Source of the DNA: an uncultured Reyranella sp.
GTDB taxonomy: Bacteria; Pseudomonadota; Alphaproteobacteria; Reyranellales; Reyranellaceae
DNA: 64,000 nt
Direction of reading: 5' to 3'
Assembly (NCBI RefSeq): GCF_945957355.1
Contig: NZ_CAMFKM010000005.1
Span: 310,001 to 374,000, forward strand
In this document: one piece after another, positions 17,897-27,179 of the stretch
Numbering within the stretch: the stretch's first letter is position 1
How the letters are laid out: each line of letters starts with the position of its first letter
The notes under the pieces: model-generated
Database searches by the model: none
What the model was told of the DNA's origin: nothing
Seen by the model: the letters and a program-made list of their open reading frames with translations, nothing else
Position numbers and translations under genes: made by a program

Positions 17897-19662
17897 AGAA
17901 GCAGTTCATGCAGGATCTGTCGTTCGGCGCGTCGCCCCTGCTCTCGGGTGCGGCGCGTTTCCGGTTCTGGGCGCCGGCGCAGACACGTGTAAGCGTCGAA
18001 GTCGAAGGCGTTGCTCCGGTATCCATGCGGGCGATCGGCGATGGATGGTTCGAGGCCGAGGTTTCCTGCGGACCGGGAGCGCAGTATCTCTACCGTCTTG
18101 CCAACGGTCTGGCGGTGCCCGATCCTGCTTCGCGCGCGCAAGCGGACGATGTGCACGGGCCGAGCCTCGTGATCGATCCGCGCAGCTACGACTGGCGCCA
18201 CGCCGGGTGGGCCGGACGGCCGTGGCACGAAACGGTACTCTACGAGCTGCACGTCGGTGCGTTCGGTGGCTTCGCCGGTGTTCAGGCTGCCCTGCCGATC
18301 CTCGCCGACCTCGGTGTCACGGCCATCGAGCTGATGCCAATCAATGATTTTCCGGGGAAGCGAAACTGGGGCTACGACGGCGTGCTTCCATATGCACCCG
18401 ACCGCAGCTATGGCACGCCCGACGAACTGAAAGGGCTCGTCGATTCAGCCCACGGGTTGGGGCTGATGATGTTCCTCGATGTCGTCTACAACCATTTCGG
18501 TCCCGACGGGAACTATCTCTCCGCCTACGCGCCGCAGTTCTTCCGCGACGATATCGCGACCCCGTGGGGCGCGGCGATCGACTTTCGCCGCCCCGAGGTG
18601 CGCCGGTACTTTACCGAGAACGCGCTCTACTGGCTGAACGAATACCGTTTCGACGGGCTGCGCTTCGATGCCGTGCATGCCATCTCGGAGGCCGACTGGC
18701 TGGACGAGATGGCGGCCGAAGTGCGCCGCTCGGCGGAGCCCGGTCGCCAAGTGCATCTCGTCCTGGAGCACGATGGCAACGTGGCCGATCACCTGCGGCG
18801 CGACTTCGATGCGCAGTGGAACGACGATGCGCACCATGTCCTGCATGCGCTGCTGACCGACGAGAACGACGGCTACTATGCCGACTACGCCGACAAGCCG
18901 GCCAAGCGTCTTGCGCGCGCGCTCGCCGAGGGATTCGTCTACCAGGGCGATCCCTCTGCCTATCGCAACGGCGAGACGCGTGGGACGCCCAGCAGCGATC
19001 TTCCTCCCACGTCCTTCGTCCTTTTCCTTCAGAACCACGATCAGATCGGCAACCGGCCGTTCGGCGACCGCCTGACGGAGCGTGTCGAGCCGGATCTGCT
19101 GGAGGCAGCGATCGCGCTGCAGCTCCTCTGCCCGCATGTGCCGATGATCTTCATGGGCGAAGAGGACGCGGCCACCTCACCATTTCTCTACTTCACCGAT
19201 CACGCGGGCGATCTCGCAGAGGCAGTCCGCGAGGGACGCCGCCGTGAATTCGCGGGCTTCAAAGGCTTCGCGCCAGGAGAGGGAACGTCGAGTATTCCCG
19301 ATCCCAACGAACCGACGACGTTCGAACGAAGCCGGCTCGTACCGGACGCCGAACGCGGGACCGGGCGGCATCGTCTCTACCGCGAGCTCCTGGGCATTCG
19401 CCGCGAGTGGCTGGTGCCCAGGCTCGAAGGGACCGGATCGCTAGGCGCATCGTCCGTCGAGCCGTCGACCGTCGTGGCTCGCTGGCGACTCGGCGACGGT
19501 GCGACGCTGGTTCTGGCCAGCAATCTCGGACGCGAGCCCGCGCAAATCGAGCGCGTGGACGGCGACCTGCTGTACGAATCGCGTCCCGGAGCAGCAGATG
19601 CGGCGCGCGGCGGTCGGATTTCCGGTGCCACTACGGTCGCGCTGATGGTACCGGCTCCGTGA
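17893..19662 (+). CDS. treZ: Malto-oligosyltrehalose trehalohydrolase TreZ
   Basis: A 589-residue enzyme that releases trehalose from maltooligosyl-trehalose. ATG 17893 overlaps the glgX stop. It has the short CBM48-type N domain (ARFRFWAPAQTRVSVEVEG) and a GH13_10 barrel with GYDGVLPYAPDRSYGTPDELK, nucleophile FDGLRFDAVHAIS, acid HLVLEHDGN and the family hallmark FLQNHDQIGNRPFGDRL. It is the partner of TreY, here separated from it only by malQ. The next gene starts at a GTG overlapping this stop. Confidence 0.95.
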   Translation: MKKQFMQDLSFGASPLLSGAARFRFWAPAQTRVSVEVEGVAPVSMRAIGDGWFEAEVSCGPGAQYLYRLANGLAVPDPASRAQADDVHGPSLVIDPRSYDWRHAGWAGRPWHETVLYELHVGAFGGFAGVQAALPILADLGVTAIELMPINDFPGKRNWGYDGVLPYAPDRSYGTPDELKGLVDSAHGLGLMMFLDVVYNHFGPDGNYLSAYAPQFFRDDIATPWGAAIDFRRPEVRRYFTENALYWLNEYRFDGLRFDAVHAISEADWLDEMAAEVRRSAEPGRQVHLVLEHDGNVADHLRRDFDAQWNDDAHHVLHALLTDENDGYYADYADKPAKRLARALAEGFVYQGDPSAYRNGETRGTPSSDLPPTSFVLFLQNHDQIGNRPFGDRLTERVEPDLLEAAIALQLLCPHVPMIFMGEEDAATSPFLYFTDHAGDLAEAVREGRRREFAGFKGFAPGEGTSSIPDPNEPTTFERSRLVPDAERGTGRHRLYRELLGIRREWLVPRLEGTGSLGASSVEPSTVVARWRLGDGATLVLASNLGREPAQIERVDGDLLYESRPGAADAARGGRISGATTVALMVPAP

Positions 19663-21713
19663 GCGACGAGGAGATCCGCGGGCTCGCCCGCGCAGCCGGC
19701 CTCGCCGAGACCTGGACGGACGCGCTGGGCATCCCTCAACAGGTTTCGATCGATTCCCTCCGTCGGATCCTAAGCGCCCTTGGCCTTCCCGCGGCCACCT
19801 CCGGGGACATCGAAGAGAGTCGACGGAAACTCGGTCCAGCCAACACCTTACCACCGCTTGTCACGATGAAGGTCGGCAGCCGCCTCACGCTTCCGGCTCG
19901 CGCCGGCGGCGCTGCCCGTGGACAGATCACCTATGAGGATGGCAGCGTCGCGACGCTCAGATTTTCGATACGCGGCGAAAAGCTCTTGGGCCCGACACTC
20001 GACAGGGTCGGCTATCACCGGCTGGAGTTCGGCGAACGTCATGTGACGGTTGCGGTCGCTCCGCCGCGTTGTCTTACGATAGAAGATCGCGCTCAAGGCA
20101 AGCATCTCTGGGGTGTTGCGGCCCAGATCTACAGCCTGCGCCGGCCCGGCGATGGTGGCATTGGCGATGCGACTGCCGTGCGCCACCTCGTCGAGGGCGC
20201 GGCGCGTCATGGCGCAGATGCCGTCGCGCTCAGTCCGGTGCACAGCCTCTTCGCCGCCGATCCCGGCCGGTACGGACCTTATTCTCCGTCGAACCGTCTC
20301 TTCTTCAATCCGCTGTTCGCCGACCCCGAGATCGTTTTCGGACCGGAGCGGGTCGCCCAGCATCGCCACGATGGCGAGGGAGTGGAACACGCGACCTTGG
20401 TCGACTGGCGACCGGCGGGCGAGGCGAAGCTTACCTTGATGCGCCGCCTCTTCGATGACTTCGAGGCTCGGGACCTGGCGAGAGGCACCGGGCTCGCGAA
20501 GGCTTTCGACGGGTTCGTGCGAGAGGGCGGCGAGCTGCTGCAGGGCCACGCGCTCTTCGAGGCGCTGCACGGCAAGTGGTTGCGCGCCGAGCCCGCGCTC
20601 GGCTTCTGGCGAAACTGGCCGCCCGCTTTCCGTCACGGCCTTACGCGAGCGGAGAATCCTGAAATGGCAGCCTTTCGGGCGGCCGAGGCTTCCACGATCC
20701 GCTTTCACCTCTTCCTGCAGTGGCTAGCGGCGCGTTCGTTCGAAGCGGCGCAAGAGGCGGCCGTCGGCGCGGGCATGAAAATCGGCCTGATCAGCGACCT
20801 CGCCATAGGCATGGATCGCGCCGGCAGCCACGCCTGGTCCCGGCAGGGCGATCTGCTGCTGGGGCTGAACATCGGCGCCCCGCCCGACGAATTCAATCGC
20901 GCGGGACAGGACTGGGGCCTGTCGGGTTTCTCGCCACGGGCACTCGTCGCAACGGGGTTCGATCCGTTCCTTTCGACGTTGCGGGCGGCCATGCGATACG
21001 CTGGCGGCGTCCGCATCGATCACATCATGGGGCTGCGGCGACTGTGGCTGGTGCCGGAGGGTGCGTCGTCTGCTGACGGTGCCTATCTCGATTATCCGTT
21101 GGATGATTTCCTGCGTCTGCTCGCTCTCGAGTCACACCGGCACGGCGCAGTGGTGATCGGGGAGGATCTCGGCACGGTTCCGCGCGGCTTCCGCCGCCGC
21201 CTCGCCGAGGCGGGCATCGCCGGTATGGACGTGATGTGGTTCGAGCGAAACCGCGGGAGTTTCCGAACGCCTGGCCGCTGGCGGCGTGACGCGGTGTCGA
21301 TGACGACCACTCACGACCTTCCGACCGTTGCCGGTTGGTGGCGCGGCAGCGACATCGAAGTCAGGGGTGCGCTCGGCCTGTCGGCTCCCGGCGAGGCCAA
21401 GGAGCGGCAGAGCGACCGGCGTCGCCTATGGCAGGCTTTCACCGTTGCCGGAGCCGCCCAAGGTCCGCTGCCGGCGCCGGACGATCCTGTGCCGGCCGTC
21501 GATGCGGCGCTGGGCTTCGTTGCCAGTTCGCCGGCGCCGCTCATGCTCGCGCCGTTGGAGGATCTCTTGGGACTCGCCGACCAGCCCAACCTCCCCGGTA
21601 CGATCGATCAGCATCCCAACTGGCGACGACGGCTCGAACCGCCGGCCGCGAAGCTTTTCGATGATCCCGCCGTCGCCGGTCGCGCGGCGACCATTGTCGC
21701 GCGCCGCCCATGA
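19659..21713 (+). CDS. malQ: 4-alpha-glucanotransferase MalQ
   Basis: A 684-residue amylomaltase (GH77) that disproportionates short malto-oligosaccharides. The GTG at 19659 overlaps the treZ stop (GTGA) and gives the N-terminus SDEEIRGLARAAGLAETW, the usual beginning of long proteobacterial MalQ. Catalytic blocks are VRIDHIMGLRRLWLVPEG, the acid in VVIGEDLGTVP, and TTHDLPTVAGWWRG. The N-terminal 140 residues form the extra domain of the long MalQ type. It would recycle maltose- and maltotriose-sized fragments left by TreY/TreZ and GlgX into longer chains. Confidence 0.94.
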   Translation: MSDEEIRGLARAAGLAETWTDALGIPQQVSIDSLRRILSALGLPAATSGDIEESRRKLGPANTLPPLVTMKVGSRLTLPARAGGAARGQITYEDGSVATLRFSIRGEKLLGPTLDRVGYHRLEFGERHVTVAVAPPRCLTIEDRAQGKHLWGVAAQIYSLRRPGDGGIGDATAVRHLVEGAARHGADAVALSPVHSLFAADPGRYGPYSPSNRLFFNPLFADPEIVFGPERVAQHRHDGEGVEHATLVDWRPAGEAKLTLMRRLFDDFEARDLARGTGLAKAFDGFVREGGELLQGHALFEALHGKWLRAEPALGFWRNWPPAFRHGLTRAENPEMAAFRAAEASTIRFHLFLQWLAARSFEAAQEAAVGAGMKIGLISDLAIGMDRAGSHAWSRQGDLLLGLNIGAPPDEFNRAGQDWGLSGFSPRALVATGFDPFLSTLRAAMRYAGGVRIDHIMGLRRLWLVPEGASSADGAYLDYPLDDFLRLLALESHRHGAVVIGEDLGTVPRGFRRRLAEAGIAGMDVMWFERNRGSFRTPGRWRRDAVSMTTTHDLPTVAGWWRGSDIEVRGALGLSAPGEAKERQSDRRRLWQAFTVAGAAQGPLPAPDDPVPAVDAALGFVASSPAPLMLAPLEDLLGLADQPNLPGTIDQHPNWRRRLEPPAAKLFDDPAVAGRAATIVARRP

Positions 21714-24214
21714 TCCCACGCGCCACGTTGCGGCTGCAGTTTCACCGCGGCTTCAGCTTCGCCGATGCAGCGGACCACGCCGACTACTTCGCCAGATTGG
21801 GCGTCAGCCATGTCTACGCTTCCCCGATCGCCGTCGCGCGGCCGGGTTCACGGCACGGTTACGACGTGCTCGATCCCACGGCAGTCAACCCGGAGCTTGG
21901 CGGGGAAGTGGGGCTGCTCTCGCTTACCAGGGCTCTGCGCTCCGTCGGTGTCGGCCTGATCCTCGACATCGTGCCCAATCACATGGCGGCCGATACCCGC
22001 AACCATTGGTGGCGCGATGTTCTGCGCCGGGGCCGCGCGAGCCGGCATGCCGAATGGTTCGACATTGACTGGGAGACGACGGAAGAGGGGACGGCGAAAA
22101 TCCTGCTGCCGGTCCTCGGGCGCCCTCTCCCGGAGGTCATCGCGGCCGGCGAGCTGTCTGTCGTGCGCGACGACCGAAGTCGGCCGGAGCTGCGCTACTT
22201 CGAAAACGCCTTCCCGCTTTGCGACGGCAGTGCGGAAGGGCGCGGCAGTCTCGCAAACCTTCTTGCCCGTCAGCACTATCGGCTGGCTTCCTGGCGGGTG
22301 GCGGGCGACCGCATCAACTGGCGTCGCTTCTTCGACATCAACGAACTGGTCTGCCTGCGCATGGAGCAGCCGGAAGCGTTCGAGGCCGTCCACGCCCTGC
22401 CGCTGCGACTCTATGCCGAGGGTGTGGTGGACGGCCTCCGCATCGACCATGTCGACGGGCTCACGGATCCGGCCGGCTATTGCCGTCAACTTCGCGAACG
22501 GCTCGATGCGCTGGCGAGGGAGCATGGGCGACCTAGCGCCTGGCTTGTCGTCGAGAAGATCCTGTTGAAGGGCGAGACGCTGCCGAAGGACTGGGGCTGC
22601 GACGGCACGACGGGCTACGACTTCATGGATGAGGTGAGCGCGCTTCAGCACGATCCGGCCGGTGAGGCGACTCTCACGAAAAGCTGGACGCGCGTCAGCG
22701 GGCGCCCCGCAAGATTTGCCGACGAAGAGCTCATGGCGCGACGAGAGATCGTTGCACGGAGTTTCTCCGCGCAGCTCGAAGCCTGCGCCGCGGCCTGGCA
22801 AGGCATCGTCGCAGACCTCATTCCGCGGCCCACCCTGCGGCGGTTGCTGATCGAGTTCCTCGCCCATGTGCCGGTCTATCGTACCTATGGAGCTGGCACG
22901 CTCCTCTCCGACCACGATTTGGAGATCTTGCGCGAGGTGGCCGGGAAGGTCGCGAAGAGCTGCCTCGCCACCGACCGTTGGGCGGTCGAGCCCCTGCTCG
23001 AGGCGATGCTGACGCCGGACTCCAAGCGAGGCTCGTGGCCGCGCGCCATGGCGCGTTTCCAGCAGCTCAGCGCGCCGGTCGCCGCCAAATCGGTCGAGGA
23101 TACCGGCTTCTATCGGTATGGACGGCTTCTCTCGCGCAACGATGTCGGCTTCGACATAGAGACTTTTGCGCTCGACATCGATGCTTTCCATGCACGCATG
23201 GAACGGCGCCGGGCCGACTATCCGCATACGATGCTGGCGACGGCCACCCACGATCACAAGCGCGGGGAGGATGTTCGGGCGCGGCTCGCGGTGGTGAGCG
23301 AGCTGGCGGCCGAGTGGGCGGGTCTCGTGTCGCACTGGATCGATCCGACGTCGTCGCCCGTGTCCCAGGGCGACCAGGCAATGCTGCTGCAAATGATCGT
23401 TGGCGCCTGGCCTCTCGATCTCGACCGGGGCGACGAGGCGGGCCGTAAGGCGTTCGCCCAGCGTCTGTGCAACTGGCAGCAGAAGGCGTTGCGTGAGGCC
23501 AAACTCGAGAGCGACTGGGCGGCGGTCAACGAACCCTATGAAGAGGCTGCCCGGACCTTCACGATGCGACTCGTGGCAGAAGCCGCCATGCCCGACCTTC
23601 TGGACGATCTTCTGGCATTCGTCCGCCGCATCGCACCTGCCGGCGCCGTGAACGGCCTGGCGCAGTGCCTGCTCAAGCTCACGGTGCCGGGCGTGCCGGA
23701 CCTGTACCAGGGCGCCGACCTCTGGGACTTCAGCCTCGTCGATCCCGACAACCGCCGGCCGGTCGATTTCGCTGCGCGTGCCACGATGCAGGACGCGCGC
23801 TTGGCCGAGCTGATGACGCACTGGCGCGACGGCCGCATCAAGCAGGCGCTGATCCGGCGCACCCTTTCCCTGCGCAGGCGCGCGCCTCGCCTGTTCGCGG
23901 AGGGCCGCTACCGTGCGGTCGAGGTCGAAGGGCCGTTGCGCGATTCCGTCGTCGCCTTCCTGCGGCAGACTGGCGAGGAGTGGCTGTTGGTCGCCGTCCC
24001 GCGGCTCGTCGCGCCGATGATGCTGGAGGAGGGTGATCTCGCCTTTCGACCGGATGCGTGGTCGGGCACTTCACTCAGGCTCGCGGGCGGCTCCGCCAAA
24101 CCAGTGCACGATGTACTTCGCGATCGCAGCATGGAGCTGTCGCCGCAACCCGGTCTCGGCGGTCTCTGGAACGAGATCCCGGTAGCGCTCCTCTCGTCCG
24201 TTTCGCCAGGATAG
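21710..24214 (+). CDS. treY: Malto-oligosyltrehalose synthase TreY
   Basis: An 834-residue GH13_26 enzyme converting the reducing-end alpha-1,4 bond of a malto-oligosaccharide into the alpha,alpha-1,1 bond of trehalose. ATG 21710 overlaps the malQ stop. Family signatures are TLRLQFHRGFSFADA, HVYASPI, GSRHGYDVLDPTAVNPELGG, LDIVPNHMA, nucleophile DGLRIDHVDGL, acid LVVEKIL and THDHKRGEDVRARL. It is the last gene of the operon. The 239 bp that follow hold no convincing U-tract terminator. Confidence 0.95.
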   Translation: MIPRATLRLQFHRGFSFADAADHADYFARLGVSHVYASPIAVARPGSRHGYDVLDPTAVNPELGGEVGLLSLTRALRSVGVGLILDIVPNHMAADTRNHWWRDVLRRGRASRHAEWFDIDWETTEEGTAKILLPVLGRPLPEVIAAGELSVVRDDRSRPELRYFENAFPLCDGSAEGRGSLANLLARQHYRLASWRVAGDRINWRRFFDINELVCLRMEQPEAFEAVHALPLRLYAEGVVDGLRIDHVDGLTDPAGYCRQLRERLDALAREHGRPSAWLVVEKILLKGETLPKDWGCDGTTGYDFMDEVSALQHDPAGEATLTKSWTRVSGRPARFADEELMARREIVARSFSAQLEACAAAWQGIVADLIPRPTLRRLLIEFLAHVPVYRTYGAGTLLSDHDLEILREVAGKVAKSCLATDRWAVEPLLEAMLTPDSKRGSWPRAMARFQQLSAPVAAKSVEDTGFYRYGRLLSRNDVGFDIETFALDIDAFHARMERRRADYPHTMLATATHDHKRGEDVRARLAVVSELAAEWAGLVSHWIDPTSSPVSQGDQAMLLQMIVGAWPLDLDRGDEAGRKAFAQRLCNWQQKALREAKLESDWAAVNEPYEEAARTFTMRLVAEAAMPDLLDDLLAFVRRIAPAGAVNGLAQCLLKLTVPGVPDLYQGADLWDFSLVDPDNRRPVDFAARATMQDARLAELMTHWRDGRIKQALIRRTLSLRRRAPRLFAEGRYRAVEVEGPLRDSVVAFLRQTGEEWLLVAVPRLVAPMMLEEGDLAFRPDAWSGTSLRLAGGSAKPVHDVLRDRSMELSPQPGLGGLWNEIPVALLSSVSPG

Positions 24215-24453
24215 ACGTCTGTTGATAACCCGTCTGGTGAGCGCATCCCAACGCGTGTAAGGGCGATGATACTCGCGGCGGCGTGGAACGCAGACACGCA
24301 GCTCGACGCACGGGAGCCGGGGAGGGTCCACCTTGAGCGGGGGCACGCCCAAAGCGGATATCCGACAGCAGCGACCATGACCTCACGGTGCGTAGGTAGC
24401 CCAACATGGTCAGCCGGAGTGGCGCCCGGCCCGCGAGATCTTTCTTCGTTTTG

Positions 24454-25002
24454 CTAGAATGTCGGCGGCGTGCAGGCACTCACGATCACCGCCGGCCTGG
24501 CCGTCGCATTCCTGAAGCGATGGGGCTCGGCGCTCTTGAAGTAGTAGGCATCGCCCGCGTTGAGGATGTGCAGCGTCGAGCCGATCGTGAGCTCGATGCG
24601 CCCCGAGATCACGAAGCCGGCTTCCTCACCGTCGTGGCGCAGCATGATCTTTCCCGTGTCGGCGCCTGGCTTGTAGGTCTCGTACAGAAGCTGCAGCGCG
24701 CGACCCGACAGGTCCTTGCCGATCTGCCGGAACGATATGCCGCCCCGGCCGATCTCCGTGAGGCTGCTCGCCTTGAAGACCTTCTCCTCGCTCGCCTTCT
24801 CGTCGATCGCGAAGAAGTCGGAGAGCGGCATGGCGATCGCGTCCAGGATCCGCTTGAGCGCGCTGACCGACGGGTTGATCCGGTCGCTCTCGATCAGGGA
24901 CACGGTGGCGTTGCCCACGCCGGCCTTCTTGGCCAGCGCGCGCTGGGAGAGCCCGGCCCGCTGGCGGGCGATCTTCAGTCTTTCCCCGGTGGTGATGTCC
25001 AT
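24454..25002 (-). CDS. XRE-family transcriptional regulator with cupin sensor domain
   Basis: A 182-residue two-domain regulator. Residues 5-62 form a helix-turn-helix (GERLKIARQRAGLSQRALAKKAGV, then NATVSLIESDRINPSVSALKRIL). Residues about 110-180 are a cupin barrel (MLRHDGEEAGFVISGRIELTIG, then LNAGDAYYFKSAEPHRF), as in PuuR-like regulators of amine and amino-acid catabolism. It diverges from an aminotransferase gene 141 bp away, the expected regulatory target. An inverted repeat touches its own start region, consistent with autoregulation. The ligand is unknown. Confidence 0.9.
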   Translation of the reverse strand: MDITTGERLKIARQRAGLSQRALAKKAGVGNATVSLIESDRINPSVSALKRILDAIAMPLSDFFAIDEKASEEKVFKASSLTEIGRGGISFRQIGKDLSGRALQLLYETYKPGADTGKIMLRHDGEEAGFVISGRIELTIGSTLHILNAGDAYYFKSAEPHRFRNATARPAVIVSACTPPTF

Positions 25003-25004
25003 GG

Positions 25005-25031
25005 TGCTTACTGTGTTCAGTATAGTGAGCA
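25005..25031. promoter_or_regulatory. Candidate operator of the XRE-cupin regulator
   Basis: TGCTTACT (25005-25012), 11 bp, then AGTGAGCA (25024-25031) form a 7-of-8 inverted repeat directly upstream of the regulator start. The octamer CAGTATAG lies inside the spacer (25018-25025) and recurs at 25109-25116, just before the aminotransferase, within a shared GTYCAGTATAG context. The pair could be two binding half-regions, or -10 type elements of divergent promoters. The function is inferred from position and symmetry only. Confidence 0.4.
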
Positions 25032-25143
25032 GTTAGGGTCGCTTGTGCGCAAATTACCGCAAATTGCGCTTCCGGCAGATATCATCTTGTTCTGGATAGA
25101 AAGCGGTCCAGTATAGGGCTCCAGATTTCAGAGGAGTATGGGG

Positions 25144-26466
25144 ATGTCGTCGAACAGCGCGCCAGCCGCGAACAACCTTGAAGCGTTCTTCATGCCGTTC
25201 ACCGCGAACCGGCAGTTCAAGAAGAACCCGCGCATGCTGGCCCGGGCGAAGGGGGTTCACTACTGGACTCCGGAAGGCCGCAAGGTCATCGACGGCACTG
25301 CCGGCTTGTGGTGCGTCAATGCCGGCCACGGTCGCGAGGAGATCAAGGCGGCGATCGCCAAGCAGCTGGACGAAATGGATTATGCGCCGTCGTTCCAGAT
25401 GGGCCATCCCAAGGCGTTCGAGTTGGCGGCGCGGCACGCCGCCCTGCTGCCGGGCGACCTCAACCATGCCTTCTACTGCAACTCGGGCTCCGAGGCGGTC
25501 GACAGCGCGCTCAAGATCGCGCTGGCCTATCACCGCGCCAACGGCCAGGGCACGCGCACCCGCTTCATCGGCCGCGAGCGCGGCTATCACGGCGTCGGCT
25601 TCGGCGGCATCTCGGTCGGCGGCATGGTGAACAATCGCAAGTGGTTCGGCGCGATGCTGCCGGGCGTCGATCACCTGCCCCACACGCACCTGCCGGAGAA
25701 CGCCTTCTCGAAGGGTGAGCCGGAGCACGGCGCGCACCTCGCCGATGCGCTGGAAGGCATCGTGGGCCTGCATGACGCGTCCAACATCGCCGCCGTCATC
25801 GTCGAGCCCTGTGCCGGTTCCACGGGCTTCCTGCCGCCGCCGAAGGGCTACCTGAAGCGGCTGCGCGAGATCTGCGACAAGCACGGCATCCTGCTGATCT
25901 TTGACGAGGTCATCACCGGCTTCGGCCGCCTCGGCACCTCTTTCGCCGCCGAGAAGTTCGGCGTGATCCCGGACCTGATGACGGTGGCCAAGGGCATCTC
26001 CAACGCCACTGTGCCGATGGGCGGCGTGTTCGTGCGCAAGCACGTGTTCGACGGTCTGATGAACGGGCCGGAAAACGCGATCGACCTGTTCCATGGCTAC
26101 ACCTACTCGGCGCACCCGCTGGCCTGCGCGGCGGCGTCCGCGGTGCTCGACATCTATCGCGACGAGGAGCTGTTCGCGCGGGCTGCCGAGCTGTCGCCGT
26201 ACTGGGAGGAGGGCATCCACTCGCTGAAGGGCCTGCCCAACGTCACCGACATCCGCAATCTCGGCATGGCCTGCGGCATCGATCTGGCGCCGGAAGGCAC
26301 GGTCGGCACGCGCGGCTACAAGGCCTTCGTGAAGGCGTTCGATCTCGGCCTCATGGTGCGCCAGTCCGGCGACGCCATCGCCATGTCGCCGCCGCTGGTC
26401 ATCGAGAAGGCGCAGATCGACGAGATCGTCGAGATCACCGCCAAGACCATCAAGGCCGTCGCCTAG
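25144..26466 (+). CDS. Class III aminotransferase (omega-amino acid:pyruvate type)
   Basis: A 440-residue PLP-dependent aminotransferase of fold type I. ATG 25144 is chosen over the one at 25138 because GAGGAG (25131-25136) lies 7 bp before it. The sequence contains FMPFTANRQFKKNPRM, a substrate-entry motif typical of beta-alanine/omega-amino acid:pyruvate transaminases. It also has NSGSEAVDSALKIAL, IFDEVITGFGRLG and the PLP lysine in TVAKGISNATVPMGG. It probably moves the amino group of beta-alanine, taurine or a diamine to pyruvate. The divergent XRE-cupin gene is its likely regulator. A good terminator follows. Confidence 0.88.
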   Translation: MSSNSAPAANNLEAFFMPFTANRQFKKNPRMLARAKGVHYWTPEGRKVIDGTAGLWCVNAGHGREEIKAAIAKQLDEMDYAPSFQMGHPKAFELAARHAALLPGDLNHAFYCNSGSEAVDSALKIALAYHRANGQGTRTRFIGRERGYHGVGFGGISVGGMVNNRKWFGAMLPGVDHLPHTHLPENAFSKGEPEHGAHLADALEGIVGLHDASNIAAVIVEPCAGSTGFLPPPKGYLKRLREICDKHGILLIFDEVITGFGRLGTSFAAEKFGVIPDLMTVAKGISNATVPMGGVFVRKHVFDGLMNGPENAIDLFHGYTYSAHPLACAAASAVLDIYRDEELFARAAELSPYWEEGIHSLKGLPNVTDIRNLGMACGIDLAPEGTVGTRGYKAFVKAFDLGLMVRQSGDAIAMSPPLVIEKAQIDEIVEITAKTIKAVA

Positions 26467-26494
26467 AGGTTCTGCTGAACCGATCCTGAAAGAG

Positions 26495-26525
26495 GCCGGC
26501 GGCCGTTCCTGGTCGCCGGCTTTTT
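26495..26525 (+). terminator. Rho-independent terminator of the aminotransferase gene
   Basis: A perfect 7-bp stem GCCGGCG / CGCCGGC with a 12-nt loop is followed directly by TTTTT, starting 28 bp after the aminotransferase stop. It isolates that gene from the cellulose operon downstream. Confidence 0.85.
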
Positions 26526-26738
26526 CATGTCCTTGGGACAGTGCCGACGCGGCCTGCAGGGCCGCGACCGGCCCTTCAGAGCGTCAGGCACCCGACGCTT
26601 CCGCAATCTCCCGGCAGGTGCCGATTCCGGCAGATGAAAGCGGGCGTCAGGCTCGCCGGCTTGATCGCCTATATGGTGCATGTAGAGATGACGGGCCGCG
26701 ATCGTTAGTGTATCAGACTGGGTGGGTGGAGTACGGAC

Positions 26739-27179
26739 ATGGCCATCAAGAACAACGACGATGTCGCCCATCTCCTGAGTGCAACGGGCCGTACCGGCAC
26801 GCCCTATCGCGAATTCGACAGCACGACGGATCAAATGTCGGCACCCCTGATAGATGCCATCTTTGGCAAGGATCCGCCTTCGCCCGGGCGCGAGGAAATG
26901 CCGCTCGCAGTCGGTGCCGCCTCGGGAAACGATTTGCTGGCCGATGTCTTCGACCGTTCGCCCGGTATCGGCGAGCCGAGGCCCGCCGACCGCGGAGCGT
27001 GGCGGGACGAAGCGTTCCAGCATGCCGCCGGAGCGGGGCGGTCGTCGCTGCCGGCCGCGCGCGGACCCCACCGGACATTGGCCGACATCCGTCGCATCAT
27101 CAGCCAGCCGGTCGGCCAGGCGGCGGCGGCGCCCTCGACCGGCGGCCTGAATGGACTCTTCGACCGACTGGCACGTTAA
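26739..27179 (+). CDS. Small cellulose-operon protein, BcsP/BcsR-like
   Basis: A 146-residue soluble, probably largely disordered protein opening the cellulose operon; its stop overlaps bcsQ (TAATG). The N-terminal DDVAHLLSATGRTGTPYREF fits the short BcsR-type pattern (acidic pair, hydrophobic helix, Gly, Tyr-x-E/F). The C-terminus GLNGLFDRLAR resembles the LF-x-RL tail of BcsO/BcsP/BcsH-type accessory proteins. Related short segments recur at residues 37-44 (LIDAIFGK) and 66-73 (LLADVFDR). BcsR-like proteins bind BcsQ, and BcsP/H-like proteins organise cellulose export, so a scaffold role is plausible. Family membership is by pattern only. Confidence 0.6.
   Translation: MAIKNNDDVAHLLSATGRTGTPYREFDSTTDQMSAPLIDAIFGKDPPSPGREEMPLAVGAASGNDLLADVFDRSPGIGEPRPADRGAWRDEAFQHAAGAGRSSLPAARGPHRTLADIRRIISQPVGQAAAAPSTGGLNGLFDRLAR

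Noticed and set aside
21848..23821. 657-codon minus-strand frame opposite treY
   Set aside because: TreY is unambiguous; the antisense frame has no domain.
24215..24453. Possible terminators or a small RNA between treY and the XRE gene
   Set aside because: Only an 8-bp palindrome (AGACGTCT, 24213-24220) and no stem with a U-tract on either strand were found.
26526..26738. Riboswitch or leader ahead of the cellulose operon
   Set aside because: The 213-bp region contains no conserved c-di-GMP aptamer-like core or strong hairpin that I could recognise.
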